From: Maribacter litopenaei
GTDB lineage: Bacteria > Bacteroidota > Bacteroidia > Flavobacteriales > Flavobacteriaceae
NCBI RefSeq assembly: GCF_025244665.1
Contig: NZ_CP104205.1
Span: 3,221,001-3,285,000 of the forward strand
Direction: 5' to 3'
DNA length: 64,000 bases
This document shows, piece by piece, positions 33,597-44,105 of the stretch (position 1 is the stretch's first letter; every line of letters starts with the position of its first letter). Below the pieces are notes generated by a model. That model was not told the origin of the DNA. It made no database searches and saw only the letters and a list, made by a program, of their open reading frames with translations. The position numbers and the translations under genes were made by a program.

Positions 33597-34855
33597 TCAT
33601 GTTCTTACCGCCAAGGTTTTTAGGGCGAGAACAAATTGATCCAGTTCCTTGGTGGTGGTATAGATATTGGGTGTAATTCTACAGCCCTGAACATTGGCGG
33701 AATCTATTGCAACGGTAAATATGTTATATTCTTCCAATAGGACCTTGGCCAAATCTGCCGGTTTTATGTGGGTAATGCCTACATTGGCAATACCACAACT
33801 TCGGTGTGCTTCCACTGGGGTATTTACGATAATGTGTTCGACATCTCTAACTGCATCGCTCCAATACCTTTGCAAATAACGAAGTCTTTCTTCCTTTCTC
33901 CTTATTCCAATTCGCTCCAAATAATCAATGGCATCATCTATGGCCAAATCGGTGTGAACGGGCAAGGTTCCCGTATGGTTAAGCCTTCTGATTTCGGGCA
34001 CGTCATCGGTATGGTCTGCAAAAAGCGGCCAAATTTTGGAAATATGTGGCTTTGCCACATACAACATTCCACTACCCAAAGGAACACTTAGCCATTTATG
34101 GAGACTGCTTCCATAATAGTCGCATCCAAGTTCTGAAATATTCACATCGATATGACCTATACAATGGGCACCGTCCACCATCACATCCACCCCATGTTCA
34201 TGGGCCATCTCACATATTTTTTTAATAGGGAGGATTTGACCCGTAATATTTATCATGTGACAGACCATTAACAGTTTAGTTTTTGGGGTTATTTGCGATT
34301 CGTATAAAGAGACTATTTCGGCATCGGAAGTTGGGTGATTGGGCAGTGAAATTATCTTATTAGTCACCCCGTACTTTTTGGATATCAATTTAAATTGATC
34401 TCTCATGGCGCCATAATCCTGCTCAGCAAAAATAGCCTCATCCCCTTTTTGCCAAGGATACCCACCTATAATCATATCTAAAGACTCCGTGGTATTTCTC
34501 GGTAATGATAAGTTCATCTCGGCGAAGCTCCCACGAAACTGGCCAAGCGGTTCCTAACCCTATCTTTATTTTCCCATTGTACGGTACGCATGTAATAGGA
34601 TGCCTCATAATTCACCATCTTTAGGTGCTCCAAATACTTTTCCAAAGTTGGTTTTGGGATAAAGTTATAATACCCATTTTCCAGGTTGATATAATCCGGT
34701 TTCAACTCATAATCTTCTCGAATACGTTCCCAAAATGCATCCTCTGCTAAAGGATAGGGTTTGTGCGTACTTGAAAAATGATTTTGGGGCATTCCCAAAA
34801 AAGGGGAGAACAAGGCGGCACCTCCCAATTGCTTAATAAAATCTCTTTTTTTCAT
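33597..34855 (-). CDS. Exported class V aminotransferase (isopenicillin-N epimerase-like, PLP)
   Basis: About 419 residues. The N terminus MKKRDFIKQLGGAALFSPFLG is a Tat-like export signal with Lys-Arg in place of a perfect twin Arg. The PLP fold is clear: TTESLDMIIGG, KLLMVCHMINITGQILPIKKIC, DVMVDGAHCIGHIDVNI (cofactor Asp), and the Schiff-base Lys in YYGSSLHKWLSVPLGSGMLY. Relatives include isopenicillin-N epimerase-like and cysteine desulfurase-like enzymes; the reaction is not predictable. A lesion at 34518-34522 (CTCCGG read as CTCGG on the plus strand) splits it, and restoring it gives FVGASPEMNLSLPRN. It is divergent from the GntP permease gene, with which it may share a catabolic role. 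Confidence 0.85.
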
Positions 34856-35030
34856 AGGAATAGGTCTTTGACTAAAAGTATTAAAAAAGGAGTAATTGGC
34901 TTCGACTGCCCTAAAAATATAATCAAGGTAATAACAACCATGGCGTGTATCTCCATCTGTGGTAATATGATTGCCATCCTCCTAAAATTTATATTATATT
35001 CGGGAAGACAAACTAATCCAATAAAAATCC

Positions 35031-36348
35031 ATGCCACTTTTAATCGTAGTCCTAGGAATCCTCCTTTTATTCCTTTTGGTCGCAAAATTCAAATTGAACG
35101 GATTTATTTCATTCATTCTAGTATCGCTTTTCGTTGGAATCGCAGAAGGGATGCAACCAATTGCAGTTGTAGGCTCCATCCAAAAAGGAATTGGTAATAT
35201 ATTAGGTTTCCTAGTCCTAATTTTAGGTCTTGGAGCCATGCTTGGAAAACTAGTAGCAGAAAGCGGGGCCGCACAAAGGATTACTACCAAACTCGTGGAT
35301 AAGTTCGGGAAAAAGAACATTCAATGGGCCGTGGTTCTCACGGGTTTCATTGTAGGAATACCCATGTTTTACTCCGTAGGCTTTGTGATTTTGGTGCCGC
35401 TAGTATTTACCATAGCGGCGGCCACGGGACTTCCCCTACTTTATGTTGGCCTACCCATGTTAGCTTCCCTATCGGTTACCCATGGCTACCTACCACCGCA
35501 CCCTGCCCCAACGGCAATAGCGGCCACCTTCAATGCGGACATCAGCAAAACTTTACTTTACGGTATCATTGTGGCTATACCGGCCATTATCATAGCAGGG
35601 CCTTTGCTATCGAGAACAATGAAAAATATCAAGGCTTCTCCATTAAAGGAATTAATGAATCCTACCATATTAAAGGACGACGAAATGCCAGGAACCGGAA
35701 TCAGTATTTTTACGGCCCTATTGCCTGTAATACTTATGGCTGTTTCCGCCCTTGCCGGACTTTTTCTCCCGGATGATTCTACCATAAGGTCGATTTTAGT
35801 TTTTTGCGGAGACCCGGTAATGGCCATGTTGATCTCTGTGTTGGTTGCCATTTATACTTTGGGATTGGCTCGTGGGAAAAAAATGAAGGATGTTATGGAT
35901 ACAGTCGGTGATGCTGTAAAGGGTATAACAATGGTTTTATTGATCATTGCCGGAGCAGGAGCTTTAAAACAGGTATTGATAGATAGTGGCGTAAGCGAGT
36001 ATATTGGAGAGGCCCTTAGTGGGTCTTCTGTTTCACCTTTAATTTTAGCTTGGTTGATTGCGACCATAATTAGGGTTTGTGTTGGGTCTGCCACTGTCGC
36101 TGGATTGACCGCTGCAGGTATTGTCTTACCACTCATTGAAGGCACGGGTACCAGTGCGGAACTTATAGTCCTGGCCATAGGATCAGGTAGTCTCATGCTT
36201 TCCCACGTAAATGACAGTGGATTTTGGCTGTTTAAAGAGTACTTTAATCTCTCCATTAAGGATACTATTAAATCATGAATCTCTAATGGAAACAACCGTA
36301 GGCATTATGGGACTCATAGGCGTGTTGATCTTGAATCAGTTTATTTAA
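35031..36348 (+). CDS. GntP-family gluconate/organic acid:H+ symporter
   Basis: About 438 residues with roughly 12 membrane segments. Family hallmarks: GIAEGMQPIAVVGSIQKGIGNILGFLVLILGLGAMLGKLVAESG, HGYLPPHPAPTAIAA, DSGVSEYIGEAL, and RVCVGSATVAGLTAAGIVLPL. The naive reading stops at 36276-36278 (KS then TGA). A one-base shift there restores SW(S/T)LMETTVGIMGLIGVLILNQFI, the normal last helix. The site reads TGAATC where TGGACC or TGGTCT would be expected, so it belongs to the second lesion class. The gene opens a plus-strand cluster with RidA, the D-threonine-aldolase-like enzyme and dipeptidase. The substrate may be a hydroxy- or amino acid rather than gluconate (inference). Confidence 0.85.
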
Positions 36349-36359
36349 AATTTCATTGA

Positions 36360-36820
36360 ATGAGTATATCTAAAAGAATTGAGGAATTGGGATTGGAACT
36401 ACCTCCTGCCCCTCCACCGGCTGGGCTTTATCGTCCCATTTTGGTTGTAGATAATTTCCTGTATGTGTCCGGCCAAGGGCCCGTTTTAAAGGACGGATCT
36501 CTTTACAAGGGAAGAGTGGGTCATAATCTGGATTTAGAAGGAGGGAAATTAGGAGCTAGACACGTAGGTTTGACCATGTTATCAACCATTGTCACTCACT
36601 TTGGTGAAATAAATCGAATTAAAAGGTTGGTCAAGACCCTTGGTATGGTCAATTGTACTCCGATTTTCACGACCATCCTTTGGTTATCAATGGTTTTAGT
36701 GAATTAATGTCGGATGTTTTTGGCCCTGAAAACGGTGTGGGTGTTCGAAGTGCCGTGGGGATGATGCTTCCCGGGGGAATTACCGTAGAGATTGAGGCCA
36801 TGTTCGAACTTCATAAGTAA
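36360..36820 (+). CDS. RidA-family enamine/imine deaminase
   Basis: About 153 residues. RidA proteins hydrolyse reactive enamine/imine intermediates released by PLP enzymes; here it sits beside two PLP enzymes. Recognisable parts are IEELGLELPPAPPPAGLYRPILVVDNFLYVSGQGP, LGARHVGLTMLSTIVTHFGEINRIKRLVK, and SELMSDVFGPENGVGVRSAVGMMLPGGITVEIEAMFE, whose Arg and Glu form the usual substrate pocket. A lesion at 36660-36664 (CCGGATTTT read as CCGATTTT, the same miscall as at 11820) splits it; restored text is NCTPDFHDHPLVINGF. It starts 12 bases after the GntP stop and ends 5 bases before the next start. Confidence 0.87.
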
Positions 36821-36825
36821 ATAGT

Positions 36826-37938
36826 ATGAAAGAAGAGAATTGGTATCGTTTAAAGAACACTTCAAAAGTGATCTCACCCTCTTTATTGGTCTTCAGGGAT
36901 AGGGTCATTCACAATATTGTAGAAATGATACGAATGTCTCGGCGATACAAGTAAGCTATGTCCCCATATAAAGACCCATAAGACTGCAGAAATTATACAA
37001 ATGCAAATGGACTACGGTATAAACAAGTTCAAATGTGCCACCATAGCAGAAGCTGAATTGTTGGGAATTTGTGGTGCTCCTGAGGCGCTTTTGGCTATGC
37101 AGCCAGTAGGCTTCAATATAAACCGATTCATTACCTTGATAAAGACCTATCCAAATACGGATTTCGCAACATTGACCGACTCCATTTCCATTGCAGATCA
37201 ACTTTCCGAGGCGGCGTCGGAGAACGATGTAAGAATCAATCTTTACATAGATTTGAACGTAGGAATGAACCGTACTGGAATTGCACCTGATGACAAGGCC
37301 CTCCGTTTATATCAATATGTTTTTGACAATGACCATTTGAACATATTAGGTTTACATGTGTATGACGGTCATTTAAGAAATCCAGATTTTGAAACAAGAA
37401 AAAAAGACTGCGACCAGGCATTCAATTCGGTTCTAAAACTAAAAGAAAGAATTCTAAAGGCTAACCTTCCTAAACCCGTTATCATTGCTGGAGGCTCCCC
37501 CACCTACCCAATTCATTGCAAAAGGGAAAATGTAATTGCAAGTCCAGGACCACGTTATTGTGGGATGCGGGCTACGGAAGTCTTTTTCCTGAAATGAAAT
37601 TTCTTCCGGCCGCCGTTTTGTTTACTAGAATTATCAGCAAACCCAAAGCCGGAATCCTATGCTTTGATTTGGGTCATAAATCCATTGCACCTGAAATGCC
37701 GTTCCCTAGAGTGGAATTTTTGAGTTTGGAACATGATAAACAAATCAGTCAATCTGAAGAACATTTGGTGGTAGAGTATGATGATTTAAAAGTAATGGAG
37801 GTTGGTTCTGAGCATTATGCCATACCTAAACATATTTGTCCCACGGTCGCAAAATACGAGAGTCTTCAAGCGGTAGTAAATGGGGAAATTACTGGAGAAT
37901 GGAAAGTAGCGGCCCGAAACCATAAAATTTCCATTTAA
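36826..37938 (+). CDS. D-threonine aldolase / D-serine dehydratase-like PLP enzyme
   Basis: About 370 residues of the alanine-racemase-like fold III DSD1/D-TA family, which cleaves or dehydrates D-beta-hydroxy amino acids. The PLP-lysine segment is SPSLLVFRDRVIHNIVEMIRM...LCPHIKTHKTAEI (Lys in IKTHK). The barrel has LYIDLNVGMNRTGI, HVYDGHLRNPDFE and PVIIAGGSPTYP. The C-terminal domain contains FDLGHKSIAPEMPFPRVEF and a His/Cys pair (SEHYAIPKHICPTVAKYE) that binds the metal in this family. Two lesions, 36938-36942 (CCGG read as CTCGG) and 37543-37550, balance each other; restored texts are RMSGDTSKLCPHIK and IASPGTTLLWDAGYG. It is embedded between RidA and the dipeptidase. Confidence 0.87.
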
Positions 37939-37939
37939 C

Positions 37940-39008
37940 ATGTTTGTTCTCGGATGCACACTTAGACCTTTCCATGAACGCCATGGAGTGGAACCGAGAT
38001 CTTACATGGTCCATTGAAGCCATTAGGGCCAGTGAAAAAGGCATGACCGATAAACCTGATCGAGGAAAAAACACGGTCTCTTTTGAGGCCATGCGAAAAG
38101 GAAACATTGGCATTTGCGTGGCGACACAGATTGCCCGGTTTGTAAAGCCTGGAAATAATTTACCAGGATGGAAATCTCCCAACCAAGCTTGGGCGCAGAC
38201 CCAAGGACAATTGGCATGGTACAGAGCCATGGAAGACCAAGGGGAGCTGTTTCAGATAAAGACCAAAAATGATTTTAATGCTCATTTTGAAAAATGGAAA
38301 CAGGACAACGAAAATACCCCGATAGGGTATATTCTTAGTTTAGAAGGGGCCGATTCCATTATCAATTTAGATTACTTGCATAAATCCTATGAGGATGGCC
38401 TGCGCGCTATTGGGCCTGCGCATTATAGTCCCGGAACTTACGCTTTTGGAACGGATTCCGTGGGAGGAATAGGAATTAAAGGAAAGGAATTATTAAAGGA
38501 AATTCAAAAACTTAAGCTCATTTTAGATGCTACCCATCTATGCGATCAAAGTTTTTGGGAGACGATGGAGGTATATGATGGGCCCATTTGGGCCAGCCAC
38601 AACAATTGTAGAAAATTTGTGAATCATAACCGGCAATTTTCAGATGAACAAATTAAAGAACTTATCCAAAGAAAAGCGGTGATAGGCATGGCCTTGGACG
38701 CTTGGATGATGGTACCCAATTGGATTCGCGGAAAATCAACCCCGGAAAGTACAGGAGTGTCATTGGAGCATACCATTCAAAATATTGACCATATCTGCCA
38801 ACTTTCCGGCAACTCCAACCATGTAGGTATTGGGACCGATTTGGATGGAGGCTTTGGCCTAGAGCAATCCCCAAAGGATATTGATACCATTGCTGACTTG
38901 CAAAAAATTCCTGCAATGCTTGAAAAGAGAGGGTATACGCTTAAAGATATTGAAAATATAATGCACGGCAACTTTGTTCGGTTTTTACAACTTCACTTGC
39001 CGGACTAA
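37940..39008 (+). CDS. M19-family (renal-type) dipeptidase
   Basis: About 355 residues. Zinc dipeptidase of the amidohydrolase fold, acting on L-X-D-Y or similar dipeptides. Seen: DAHLDLSMNAMEWNRDL (metal HxD), YILSLEGADSI (bridging Glu), GPAHYS, LDATHLCDQSFWE, ASHNNCRKF, and VGIGTDLDGGFGLEQ. The ATG at 37940, one base after the previous stop, is in the correct frame only after repairing the lesion at 37949-37953 (GTTCCGGATGC read as GTTCTCGGATGC), giving MFVPDAHLDL; an apparent TTG start at 37944 is an artefact. It is the last of the GntP-RidA-D-TA-dipeptidase run. D-amino-acid-containing dipeptides, for example from peptidoglycan, are a plausible substrate. Confidence 0.88.
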
Positions 39009-39101
39009 GTAATAAGTACTTCCTTAATCGAATTTAACACCGTGTTAAGTGCCTGTGGCAGGGTATTTGTTATCTTTATTCCGTTTATTATCAATTTGTA
39101 A

Positions 39102-39748
39102 ATGCCTAGATACAATTACATTATCCTCGGAATTTGTTTTTTGATTTTTGTGTGGAGTCATGCCCAAGGCGATATACCTGCCCAAAAACCATTGAAAGTG
39201 GAAGCCGTAAATAAAATTGATAACAAAGGCACAACCAATTCGGAACGGTCTTGAATATTCCATCGGTAATAAAGGAACAACCTAAGTTGGACATGACCAC
39301 GAGAAACCCTGTAAAAATGCTACCGGACCAAGAGTTGGTACAGGCAGGTACCGGACTTAAAATAGACCCAAGAATTGATCCGGGCGAACGATTGAACGGG
39401 TCAGGTCAATTCTTTCCAGATCAGTATCTTGGAGACATTAAGAGTAATGGTAAATTCATAGGTATTGTTTGCAGGGACCACGAATATGTAGATGGCGACC
39501 GGGTAAAGATTTACGTAAATGATATGGTAGTGGAACCCAATCTGTTGTTAACGGGAGCCTTTAAAGGGGTCAATGTCGATCTGCAATCTGGTTTTAACAA
39601 GATTGATTTTGAAGCACTGAACCACGGTTCTTCCGCTCCAAATACTGCACAAGTGGATGTGTACGATGAAAATGGACAACTACTTTACTCTAATAAATGG
39701 TTGTTATCTTCCGGATCTAAAGCTACGTTGATCGTTACCAAGGATTAA
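39102..39748 (+). CDS. Secreted protein of unknown function
   Basis: About 215 residues, not assigned to a family. MPRYNYIILGICFLIFVWSHAQ is a signal peptide. A low-complexity linker follows, then RNPVKMLPDQELVQAGTGLKIDPRI and a C-terminal beta-rich domain (KSNGKFIGIVCRDHEYVDGDRVKIYVNDMV, NKIDFEALNHGSSAPNTAQVDVYDENGQLL) resembling an Ig-like or C2-like sandwich. A lesion at 39238-39244 (AATTCCGGAACG read as AATTCGGAACG) joins the signal peptide to the rest as TTNSGTVLNIPS. It stands alone, 93 bases from the dipeptidase and 100 bases from aguB. Confidence 0.78.
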
Positions 39749-39848
39749 AATTCCATTCCATCTTAAATTTTATCTTTAAATGCCATCTCATTTGATGGGG
39801 CATTCATCTACTATTTAATATCTTTAAAATTCAAAAGAATCATATTTA

Positions 39849-40733
39849 ATGTCCAAAAATTACAAAGTTGCTGTAATTCAGCTCAATTTGAATAATACAG
39901 CGGATGTGAATCGAAAAAAATGTTCGGAATGGATAAAGAAAGCGGCACATGAAGGAGCCGAGGTCATCTGTTTACCCGAGTTATATAGCAGTCATTATTT
40001 TTGCCAAAGCGAGGATGTTGAGAACTTCTCGATAGCCGAACCCTTGGGTGATATTTCGTTTACGGCCTTTAGTACCCTGGCCAAAGAATTGGGAGTGGTT
40101 ATCATTGTACCATTTTTTGAAAAAAGAATGTCCGGTATCTATCATAACAGTGCCTATATCATAGATACCGATGGATCCCAAGCAGGCCTTTATCGTAAAA
40201 TGCACATTCCCGATGACCCCCATTTTTACGAAAAATTTTACTTTACGCCCGGGGATCTAGGTTTTCAATCCATAAGTACGCAAAAAGGAAATATAGGCAC
40301 TTTGATCTGTTGGGATCAATGGTATCCGAAGCTGCGAGGTTAACGGCTTTAAAGGGGGCCGAAGTATTATTTTACCCCACGGCGATTGGTTGGCATCCTG
40401 CAGAAAAAGCGCAATACGGAGAAAATCAATATGGGGCTTGGATGAACGTCATGAAGGGACATGCGGTGGCTAACGGCATCTTTGTAGCAGCAGCTAATAG
40501 AATTGGTTTGGAAAAATACCTACCGGATACAGATGGTATCGAGTTACGGGGCAAATCTTTTATTTGTGAATTCTTAAGGCGAAATACTCGCACTAGCCTC
40601 GTATGATAAGGAAGAAATCCTAATGGCAGAAGTGGATTTGGCCTTACAGGAAAATGTGCGTCAAAACTGGCCCTTTTTTAGGGATAGACGTATCGATGCC
40701 TTCGGCGAGCTAACAAAACGTGCTTTGGATTAA
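39849..40733 (+). CDS. aguB: N-carbamoylputrescine amidase
   Basis: About 294 residues, nitrilase superfamily. It hydrolyses N-carbamoylputrescine to putrescine, CO2 and ammonia. The Glu-Lys-Cys triad is visible: EVICLPELYSSHYF (Glu), YRKMHIPDDPHFYEKFYF (Lys) and GTLICWDQWYPEAARL (Cys). Two lesions, 40326-40332 (CCGGAAG read as CCGAAG) and 40573-40579 (TCTCCGGCG read as TCTTAAGGCG), break the reading; restored texts are WDQWYPEAARLTALK and FICEFSGEILALASYDKEE. It lies five bases upstream of the agmatine deiminase gene, so both steps from agmatine to putrescine are in one operon. Confidence 0.92.
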
Positions 40734-40738
40734 ATCAT

Positions 40739-41773
40739 ATGGGCAAAAGGAGATTTCCCGCAGAATGGGAAAAGCAAAAAGGGATTTTACTGTGCTTTCC
40801 ACATAATGGTAAGGATTGGCCCGGTAAATTCGGGGCAATCAAATGGGCCTTCGTAGAATATGTAAAAAAGGTATCCACTTTTGAAACCGTGTTTTTGATA
40901 GTGGCCAGTGAGACATTTCAACAAAAGGTAACAGAATTACTTGAGATGGCCGATGTAGATCTTACCCAAATTTCCTTTATCGTTCATAAAACCAATCGCA
41001 GTTGGATGCGGGATTCCGGACCGATTATGGTTAAAAACGGCACGGAATGGGAGGCCCTAAATTTTAACTTTAATGGCTGGGCCAAATACACTAATTGGCA
41101 ACTGGACAAACATGTTCCTACATTGGTTGCTAAACACCTGGATGTCCCCTTGACCCAAGTAACCCACAAAGGCAAAAAAGTCATCTTGGAAGGTGGCGCG
41201 TTGGAGGTTAACGGAAAGGGCACCTTGATTACCACTGAGGAATGTTTATTGCACCCTTCTATTCAGGTGCGGAATCCAAAATTTACCAAGGAGGATTATG
41301 AGGCTATTTTCCTTGAATATTTTGGAGTCACGAATACGATTTGGTTGGGTGATGGAATCCAAGGGGATGATACCCATGGCCATATCGATGACCTTTGTAG
41401 GTTCGTAAACGCCAACACCGTTGTTACGGTAGTGGAAAAAGATACTAAGAACAAGAATTACAAACCGCTTCAGGAGAATCTGAAAAGACTCAAAGAAGCA
41501 ACTTTGGAAGATGGCTCACCATTGAAGGTAATAGAACTGCCCATGCCTACCTCCATTGTTTTTGAAGGTATTGAATTACCTGCCAGTTATGCCAATTTCC
41601 TGATTATAAACGGAGCGGTATTAGTCCCAACCTTTAACGATGCTCATGACCGATTGGCTTTGAATATTCTAGCGGATTGTTTCCCTGACAGGGAAATTAT
41701 CGGCATTAATTGCATCGATTTGATTTGGGGATTTGGGACTTTGCACTGTTTAAGTCAACAGATTCCAGCATAA
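40739..41773 (+). CDS. aguA: Agmatine deiminase
   Basis: 344 residues, intact. Converts agmatine to N-carbamoylputrescine and ammonia. Guanidino-modifying-enzyme motifs: RSWMRDSGPIMV, VILEGGALEVNGKGTLITTEECLL, GDDTHGHIDDLCRF (catalytic His and Asp) and the nucleophile Cys near the C terminus in WGFGTLHCLSQQIP. The ATG at 40739 follows the aguB stop by five bases. With aguB it forms a two-gene agmatine-to-putrescine pathway. Confidence 0.94.
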   Translation: MGKRRFPAEWEKQKGILLCFPHNGKDWPGKFGAIKWAFVEYVKKVSTFETVFLIVASETFQQKVTELLEMADVDLTQISFIVHKTNRSWMRDSGPIMVKNGTEWEALNFNFNGWAKYTNWQLDKHVPTLVAKHLDVPLTQVTHKGKKVILEGGALEVNGKGTLITTEECLLHPSIQVRNPKFTKEDYEAIFLEYFGVTNTIWLGDGIQGDDTHGHIDDLCRFVNANTVVTVVEKDTKNKNYKPLQENLKRLKEATLEDGSPLKVIELPMPTSIVFEGIELPASYANFLIINGAVLVPTFNDAHDRLALNILADCFPDREIIGINCIDLIWGFGTLHCLSQQIPA

Positions 41774-41786
41774 CATGAAAACCTAA

Positions 41787-43962
41787 TTACTTATTCTCTC
41801 CTGGTCTATAAGTTTTTTGAGCTCTTTTTAAAACATCTTCTCGGTAATAAGCCGCATCTTTCCAATCTATATTAATGTAACGTTCCGTTTGGTCATCAAA
41901 ATGCGGTGAAGCCGGCCTCCACTTTGACCCCCGGCCAAAATCGTTTTTGCTTTTACGGTGTCCCCGAACTCTACCACAGCCGCAAAACTGTTGCCCCGAG
42001 TACCATAGATTTTTTTAGTGTTATTCGTGTAGCTGACCCCATATGCAGCCAAAGCTCCCCAACGTCCGGAAGCAAAACCGACCCCTACACTGGGAAGACT
42101 ATCATTAAAAGCTTGCCTAATGTCTCCATTCAATCGCTGATAGCGATTCACTTCGCCCCAAGGCATCTTCCATGTTCCGAAGTCACTCTCCAATCGATCA
42201 ATTACCTCTTCTAAAATCCCTAAACCTTCTTCGGGATAGTTTCCAAAATAGGTCATTCGTTCCATATCGCTAATACCTTTAGGTTGCTTAGCTTTTTGAC
42301 CCATAGTAGTACCGTAATAATGAGCCAAGGTCATGGCAATGGATTCTTTAGAGGTTTTAAAATCCCAGTTTTCAAGGGTTTCGATTGGTTCCTGTAATTT
42401 TGGGTTTTTATCGTCGTGGGAATTATAGGCCTGAACAAGACCCGGTATTAGGGCTTTAAAAGCTGGTAAATAAGGATCATGCGCCAAAGTAATCAAGCTA
42501 TCCAAGGTATAACCGCTTCTCCCTGTCAAGAGTTCAATGGCATGCACTCCCCTAAAATTTTCCTGGTCCTGGACATGTAATAGGGGTACTCTTCTTTTTT
42601 GGGACTAAACTCCGCAGCAGAGGTAAAGGGCGTTGAATTGCAATTCTGAATCCACCCGTTTTCCGGATTCAGAACCAAGATATTCTCGTCCACCGTATGA
42701 AGTCCTTGCCAATCGGTTTGGGGATTGCTCCCATCGACTGGTTCAGAATAATCAAAGGTGATATCCCTTTTAGGAATGAAATTCCCATGAAAGTAGGCGA
42801 TATTCCCATCTGCATCGGCGTATACCGTGTTGTTGGAGGAATTGGTACGTATATCCATCATTTCCCTAAATTCTTGGAAACCATTCTTTTTTGTTCTAAC
42901 AAAAGACTGTTCCAACGCCTTCACAGGCTCCCACATCATGGCGGAGGCTGTCCATTGTCCGCCCACGGCATGGGTTATGGATTCATGATGGGTTTGGTAC
43001 ATTGGGAATGTCCGATCCTCCATCCCTGTTTCCGTTTTATACTTTAAGGTTACCGAAGTAGAATCCACAGGTCGCAGTTCCTCACCATATTGGTAATACA
43101 GTTTTCCGTCGTTCTTTACGATGGTCTCCTTGAATTCATCCATCACGTCCGTATACGTAGAAGTGTGCATCCAACCCGTTTTTTCATTAAACCCTTGATA
43201 GACAAAAAACTGGCCCCAGGTTACCGCGCCATAAGCATTAAGTCCTTCCTCGCTTACTACATGTACCTCACCCCTAAAGTAGAAGGAGGTATGGGGATTG
43301 ATCAATAACATGGCATTGCCTGATTCTGTTAATTTACCTGATATTGCTATTCCGTTGGATCCTTGTGGTTCCGCTATTTCGGCCTTCTTTTTTTGTTCCA
43401 GCAATTCCATTTCCGGAAGTTCCATGCCACTCTTGTAAAAGGATTCTATTTTACGGGTAGAAATGCGTTCGATATCCCCCCCTATGCTTCCCTCGCTGAA
43501 ATACATAGGCATCCAAGGTTCAAACCGGGTCAGTAACCTGGGTTTAACATCCGGGTGGGTATGTAGATAGTAATTGATACCATCCGCAAAAGCATCACAT
43601 AATTTTTTTAGCCACTCCGGACTTTTCTCGTAATTCGCTTTGGCCTCTTCTTCTGTCATGAACAGTTTTGCCCTAAGATCGCTATAGATGGCTTCTTCAC
43701 CTTCCACTTCGGCCAACCTTCCTGTCGCCCATATATAGTTTTGTTCCACACGATTGAAATCATCCTCACATTGGGCATACAACAGACCAAAAACGGCATC
43801 AGCATCGGTCTTTCCATAAATATGCGGTACGCCAAAATCATCCCTTATGATTTCTATTCGGGAAGCCTGAGCCTCCCACTTTTCCGCTTCTGATTCTACT
43901 ATGCCCTTTGAACCGCACGAAAAAAAGAAATACGCCAAAAACAAGTAACCTACATGCTTCAT
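41787..43962 (-). CDS. Penicillin-acylase family Ntn-hydrolase lipoprotein
   Basis: About 725 residues. The lipoprotein signal is MKHVGYLFLAYFFFSC. The alpha region contains IRDDFGVPHIYGKTDADAVFGLLYAQCEDDFNRVE. The autocatalytic nucleophile Ser is in PQGSNGIAISG, followed by MLLINPHTSFYFRGEVHV and NNTVYADADGNIAYFHGN (oxyanion Asn region). The family includes beta-lactam, N-acyl-homoserine-lactone and aculeacin acylases; the substrate here is unknown. Two lesions: 42562-42566 (restores RTPENFRGVHAIELL) and 41911-41919 beside a CCGG (restores GGQSGDPASPHFDDQTERYINIDWKDAAYY). The corrected stop is the TAA at 41787-41789, 13 bases from the convergent aguA stop. Confidence 0.85.
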
Positions 43963-44105
43963 ACCCTATATTTTATATTAGGGAAGGTACATAAATGTAT
44001 CCGCTTTTTCCAAACCTATATGACTATCGTCATTTTTATACTCTTGCAAGCACCGTAGATTCGATAAATGGTGGTAAATTATGATGAATATTGTCATCGG
44101 TTTTT

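Noticed and set aside
37944..39008. TTG start for the M19 dipeptidase
   Set aside because: The TTG frame is produced by the CTCGG miscall at 37949-37953. The ATG at 37940 gives a better N terminus once CCGG is restored.
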